Shown: piece after piece, positions 61,297-64,000 of the stretch
Position numbering within the stretch: position 1 is the stretch's first letter
How the letters are laid out: the number at the start of each line of letters is the position of its first letter
NCBI GenBank assembly: GCA_038530285.1
Contig: JBCBCY010000017.1
Span: 1-64,000, forward strand
DNA length: 64,000 nt
Source: JASJAR01 sp038530285
GTDB taxonomy: Bacteria > Pseudomonadota > Alphaproteobacteria > Rhodobacterales > Rhodobacteraceae
Reading direction: 5' to 3'
Program-made: the position numbers and the translations under genes
Notes under the pieces: generated by a model
Told to the model about the DNA's origin: nothing
Seen by the model: the letters and a program-made list of their open reading frames with translations, nothing else
Databases searched by the model: none

Positions 61297-61322
61297 GGGC
61301 CCTTGCGTTTTCGCAAGGGCCC
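61297..61322 (+). terminator. Perfect hairpin between the two poly-Asp genes
   Basis: GGGCCCTTGCG pairs with CGCAAGGGCCC around TTTT: eleven base pairs, no mismatch. It is followed by AACAAACG rather than a T-run. Likely transcription end of the first gene or an RNA-stability stem. Confidence 0.65.
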
Positions 61323-61337
61323 AACAAACGTGTACCC

Positions 61338-61892
<555 letters not shown>

Positions 61893-61929
61893 CGATCGCG
61901 ACCAGCGCTAAGCGGTCGGGTCCGATAGG

Positions 61930-62415
61930 GTGAACACTCGAATTGTTCTTGTGGCCGTGATCGCGCTGCAGACCGTTTGCGCGGTCTATTTCGTGGCCGA
62001 TATCAGCGCGTCGGTGTTGGGGTTGTCGGTGCGCCCGCTCAACTGGCAACTGATCGAATTGTTGGAAATCGGCGCGGCTTTGGGATTGATCCTGGGCGTC
62101 GTGCTGGGGGCCGTCGCACTAGGGCGGATGCGGGCGCGAACCCGCCGGGCCGAAGATGCGCTGCGCCTGGCGTCGGGGGCGTTCATGGACGTGCTGGAAG
62201 ACCGGTTTGAAACCTGGGGACTGACGCCCGCCGAACGGGACGTGGCGCTGTTTTCGATCAAGGGGATGTCGACGGGCGATATCTCGCGCCTGCGCAGCAC
62301 ATCCGAAGGCACTGTCAAGGCGCAGACGGCCGCGATTTACCGCAAGGCCGGGGTGACCGGGCGCCCCCAGCTTTTGAGCCTGTTCATTGAGGATCTGATG
62401 GTCGCGGAGGACTAG
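61930..62415 (+). CDS. Membrane-tethered LuxR-type helix-turn-helix protein
   Basis: 161 residues, GTG start. Two hydrophobic helices at about 5-25 and 42-66, then a linker, then a LuxR-type HTH at about 97-155 (LTPAERDVALFSIKGMSTGD, SEGTVKAQTAAIYRKAGVTG). No receiver domain. The DNA-binding domain would sit at the inner face of the membrane. It starts 37 bp after the second poly-Asp gene, so it may be part of the same unit and control it. Confidence 0.8.
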   Translation: MNTRIVLVAVIALQTVCAVYFVADISASVLGLSVRPLNWQLIELLEIGAALGLILGVVLGAVALGRMRARTRRAEDALRLASGAFMDVLEDRFETWGLTPAERDVALFSIKGMSTGDISRLRSTSEGTVKAQTAAIYRKAGVTGRPQLLSLFIEDLMVAED

Positions 62416-62423
62416 CGGCAATT

Positions 62424-62452
62424 AAAAACGGGCGCCGGAATTCCGACGCCCG
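62424..62452 (-). terminator. Terminator of the VPLPA gene at 62.5-63.1 kb
   Basis: CGGGCGCCGGAATTCCGACGCCCG with one mismatch; on the minus strand it is followed by TTTTT (plus AAAAA at 62424-62428). It can also end the convergent LuxR gene. Confidence 0.75.
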
Positions 62453-62474
62453 CTGCAAGTTTCGGGGGTTTGGG

Positions 62475-63071
62475 TCAGGCCTTGGCTTTGCGGCGCCGGG
62501 CCACGCCAAGGGCGCCCAATCCTGTCAGCAGAAGCACAGCCCCAGCCGGCAGCGGCACCGGCGAGATGTCGATCTGATAATCCGAGCCATCGCGGCGCAG
62601 CGAATTCACGGCTCCCTCTCCGGTCGTGTCGATGAAGAAGTTGTAGGACCCAGCTGCCAGACGGAAGCTGGCGGTCGGGTCGGATTTGCTGACCACCTTG
62701 GACGTCCCGCCGATCGACACCAGCGCGTCAAAGGATGCATCGGTATTGAACAGGCTCAACGTGAAGTCGACCGCATGCGCAAAGGTGATTTGCGCAAAGT
62801 CGGGCCACATCGTGTTGTCGGTGCCTTCCTTGTCGGCGACAAAGCCAAACACGGTTGCGCCGCCATCAAAGGCAACCTTGTGACCGGGGGCCTTGTTGGC
62901 CAGATCGCGGATCGTGGCATCGCAGCCACCGACGCTGCGTGAAGTGTATGTGCTTGAGCCGAGGCTTTCGCAAAGCGTTCCGCCATCCGCGATGGTGACG
63001 GTTGATGCGGTTGCAGGCGCCGCGGCGATCGTGGTCGCCGCAAGTGCTGCGGCACAGAATAGTCGTTTCAT
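62475..63071 (-). CDS. VPLPA-sorted secreted protein
   Basis: 198 residues from the ATG at 63069-63071 (GAGGAAGAG upstream); the long frame to 63455 has no homologous start. Signal peptide 1-22 (AAPATA). The mature body TVTIADGGTLCESLGSSTYT ... YNFFIDTTGEGAVN looks like a small beta-rich domain with two cysteines. The end ISPVPLPAGAVLLLTGLGAL plus RRRKAKA is a full VPLPA-CTERM signal. Sorting to the cell surface or matrix by an exosortase encoded elsewhere is expected. Confidence 0.88.
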   Translation of the reverse strand: MKRLFCAAALAATTIAAAPATASTVTIADGGTLCESLGSSTYTSRSVGGCDATIRDLANKAPGHKVAFDGGATVFGFVADKEGTDNTMWPDFAQITFAHAVDFTLSLFNTDASFDALVSIGGTSKVVSKSDPTASFRLAAGSYNFFIDTTGEGAVNSLRRDGSDYQIDISPVPLPAGAVLLLTGLGALGVARRRKAKA

Positions 63072-63282
63072 TTTCTCTTCCTCGTTACGCGGTCTTTTCG
63101 GCAGACCCATGCCCCAGTCCCGCAGGGTGTATGGCAGGCGAAAGCGGCGCTTTTGGGAAGGAATTAGGGTTTTGGTAACCACTTTTACGGGGTGCCCCGA
63201 CGTCAGAACGGGGCGTTGGTTCCAGGCAGGCGACAGTGGTTGCCTTTGGGCGCGTTTGATACGCCCAATTGTGGCAGCTGGT

Positions 63283-63666
63283 TCAGGCGGTGCCTGTGTC
63301 CGCGCTGTGGGCGTCCAGCACTTCCATCGGGACCACATCGAGCGCGCGGATATGGGTCGCGGCAAGGTGGACGCGCGGGCCTGCGCCTTCATCTGCGGCC
63401 TGCAAAAAGCGCGAGGCACACAGACACCAGCGGTCACCGGGTTTGAGACCGGCAAACCGGAATTCGGGCCGCGGGGTCGACAGGTCGTTGCCGATGTATT
63501 TCGAAAACGCCAGGAATTCGGCTGTCATCACGGCGCAGACCGTGTGCGAGCCCTGATCGGCCGCGCAGGTGTTGCAGGCCCCGTCGCGGAAAAAGCCGGT
63601 CATCGGATCAGTGGAGCAAGGCTGAAGATCCTCGCCCAGAACATTGACGGATTTGTCTGGTGTCAT
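63283..63666 (-). CDS. DUF2237 family protein
   Basis: 127 residues. Matches what I recall of this family closely: NVLGEDLQPCSTDPMTGFFR, GACNTCAADQGSHTVCAVMT, GNDLSTPRPEFRFAGLKPGD followed by RWCLCASRFLQA, with conserved cysteines and histidines. Function unknown. Its start overlaps the pth stop by four bases (ATGA), so it is the downstream gene of pth. Confidence 0.9.
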   Translation of the reverse strand: MTPDKSVNVLGEDLQPCSTDPMTGFFRDGACNTCAADQGSHTVCAVMTAEFLAFSKYIGNDLSTPRPEFRFAGLKPGDRWCLCASRFLQAADEGAGPRVHLAATHIRALDVVPMEVLDAHSADTGTA

Positions 63667-64000
63667 CGGAATTTGTCCACAAGTTTTTGCAAGGTCGTGC
63701 GGTTGTCGGGCGCGGGATCGGGGGCAGGCTCGGGCGCGGGTTTGGTCGCTTTCGCGCCGGTAGACGACCTAGGCGGGTTCAACCGCAAGGCCACCGCATT
63801 TTGAAACCGGCCGGTGTCGCCCGCGGCCAGATGGGCGGCCCCATCGGACACGCCGCGCAGCATATCATCGAGCCAATCGCGGTCGGCTTTTGGAAAATCG
63901 CGCAGGACATAACCCGGCACGGCGTCCTTGTGGCCGGGATGGCCCACACCCATGCGCACGCGCCCGTAGCCGTCGCCGATATGGGCGTGAAGCGACCGCA
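63663..64000 (-). CDS. pth: Peptidyl-tRNA hydrolase, C-terminal part, cut by the window edge
   Basis: Reading leftwards from the edge: RSLHAHIGDGYGRVRMGVGH, PGHKDAVPGYVLRDFPKAD. This is the C-terminal third of Pth (conserved RxRxGxGxP and VxxYVLxxF). After the folded part comes an extension of about 40 residues rich in Pro/Ala/Asp (PAPEPAPDPAPD) ending LQKLVDKFR, as in other Rhodobacterales. The start and catalytic His lie outside the window. Confidence 0.92.
   Translation of the reverse strand, partial: RSLHAHIGDGYGRVRMGVGHPGHKDAVPGYVLRDFPKADRDWLDDMLRGVSDGAAHLAAGDTGRFQNAVALRLNPPRSSTGAKATKPAPEPAPDPAPDNRTTLQKLVDKFR

Overview
The window looks like a chromosomal stretch of a marine alphaproteobacterium of the Rhodobacterales (Roseobacter group). 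Reasons: high GC; codon use rich in GGC/GCC/CTG; two secreted proteins ending in the VPLPA sorting signal typical of this group; a SAM-SAH-type riboswitch directly before metK; and the gene order aroA/cmk ... rpsA-ihfB-lapA-trpF-trpB. No rRNA, tRNA, CRISPR array, integrase or transposase was seen.

Layout. 1-4.8 kb: accessory region with an edge-truncated LysE-family pseudogene (in-frame stop inside the PGP motif), a small secreted protein, a sulfotransferase, two dimeric alpha/beta-barrel-type proteins, a LysR regulator, and AT-richer spacers with copies of a dispersed repeat. 4.8-15.1 kb: a tightly overlapping minus-strand operon for small urea/amide compounds. It encodes a BMP-type ABC importer, formamidase (amiF), biuret hydrolase (biuH), a second cysteine hydrolase (perhaps triuret hydrolase), a cupin and allophanate hydrolase (atzF). 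A divergent LysR gene has a perfect T-N11-A palindrome in front of it. 15.1-17.9 kb: an exonuclease-BRCT protein, a VTT-like membrane protein, a secreted protein and more repeats. 18.2-25.9 kb: an unusual cluster with an aldo-keto reductase fused to a RidA domain, divergent from a TIGR04076-type protein, a second paralogous aldo-keto reductase and a complete branched-chain-amino-acid-type ABC importer. 26-40.4 kb: mostly housekeeping (ybeY, corC-like, lnt, metK, trmB, aroA, cmk) with a DUF1036/PDZ protein, an amidohydrolase, a 2-hydroxyacid dehydrogenase and a third aldo-keto reductase. 40.4-54.4 kb: an island between cmk and rpsA with a VPLPA protein, a double-HTH LuxR protein, a giant DUF11-repeat exported protein, its outer-membrane barrel neighbour and small low-GC genes. 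54.6-60.5 kb: rpsA, a SnoaL-LuxR regulator, ihfB, lapA-like, trpF, trpB. 60.5-64 kb: two secreted poly-aspartate-tailed proteins, a membrane-tethered LuxR protein, a second VPLPA protein, a DUF2237 protein and the end of pth.

How the parts may work together. The 4.8-14 kb operon reads as import of a nitrogen-rich compound followed by stepwise hydrolysis through biuret and allophanate to ammonia and CO2. The 18-26 kb cluster reads as uptake of an unknown polar organic compound, two related reductases and a deaminase-type RidA module that would clear a reactive enamine/imine. The DUF11 protein and barrel are nearly adjacent and probably form one surface system. Regulatory elements of note are the SAM-SAH riboswitch, the LysR box, the nested stem that would cover the ribosome binding site of the first poly-Asp gene, and a leader motif shared by that gene and a 52-residue ORF at 26.4 kb.
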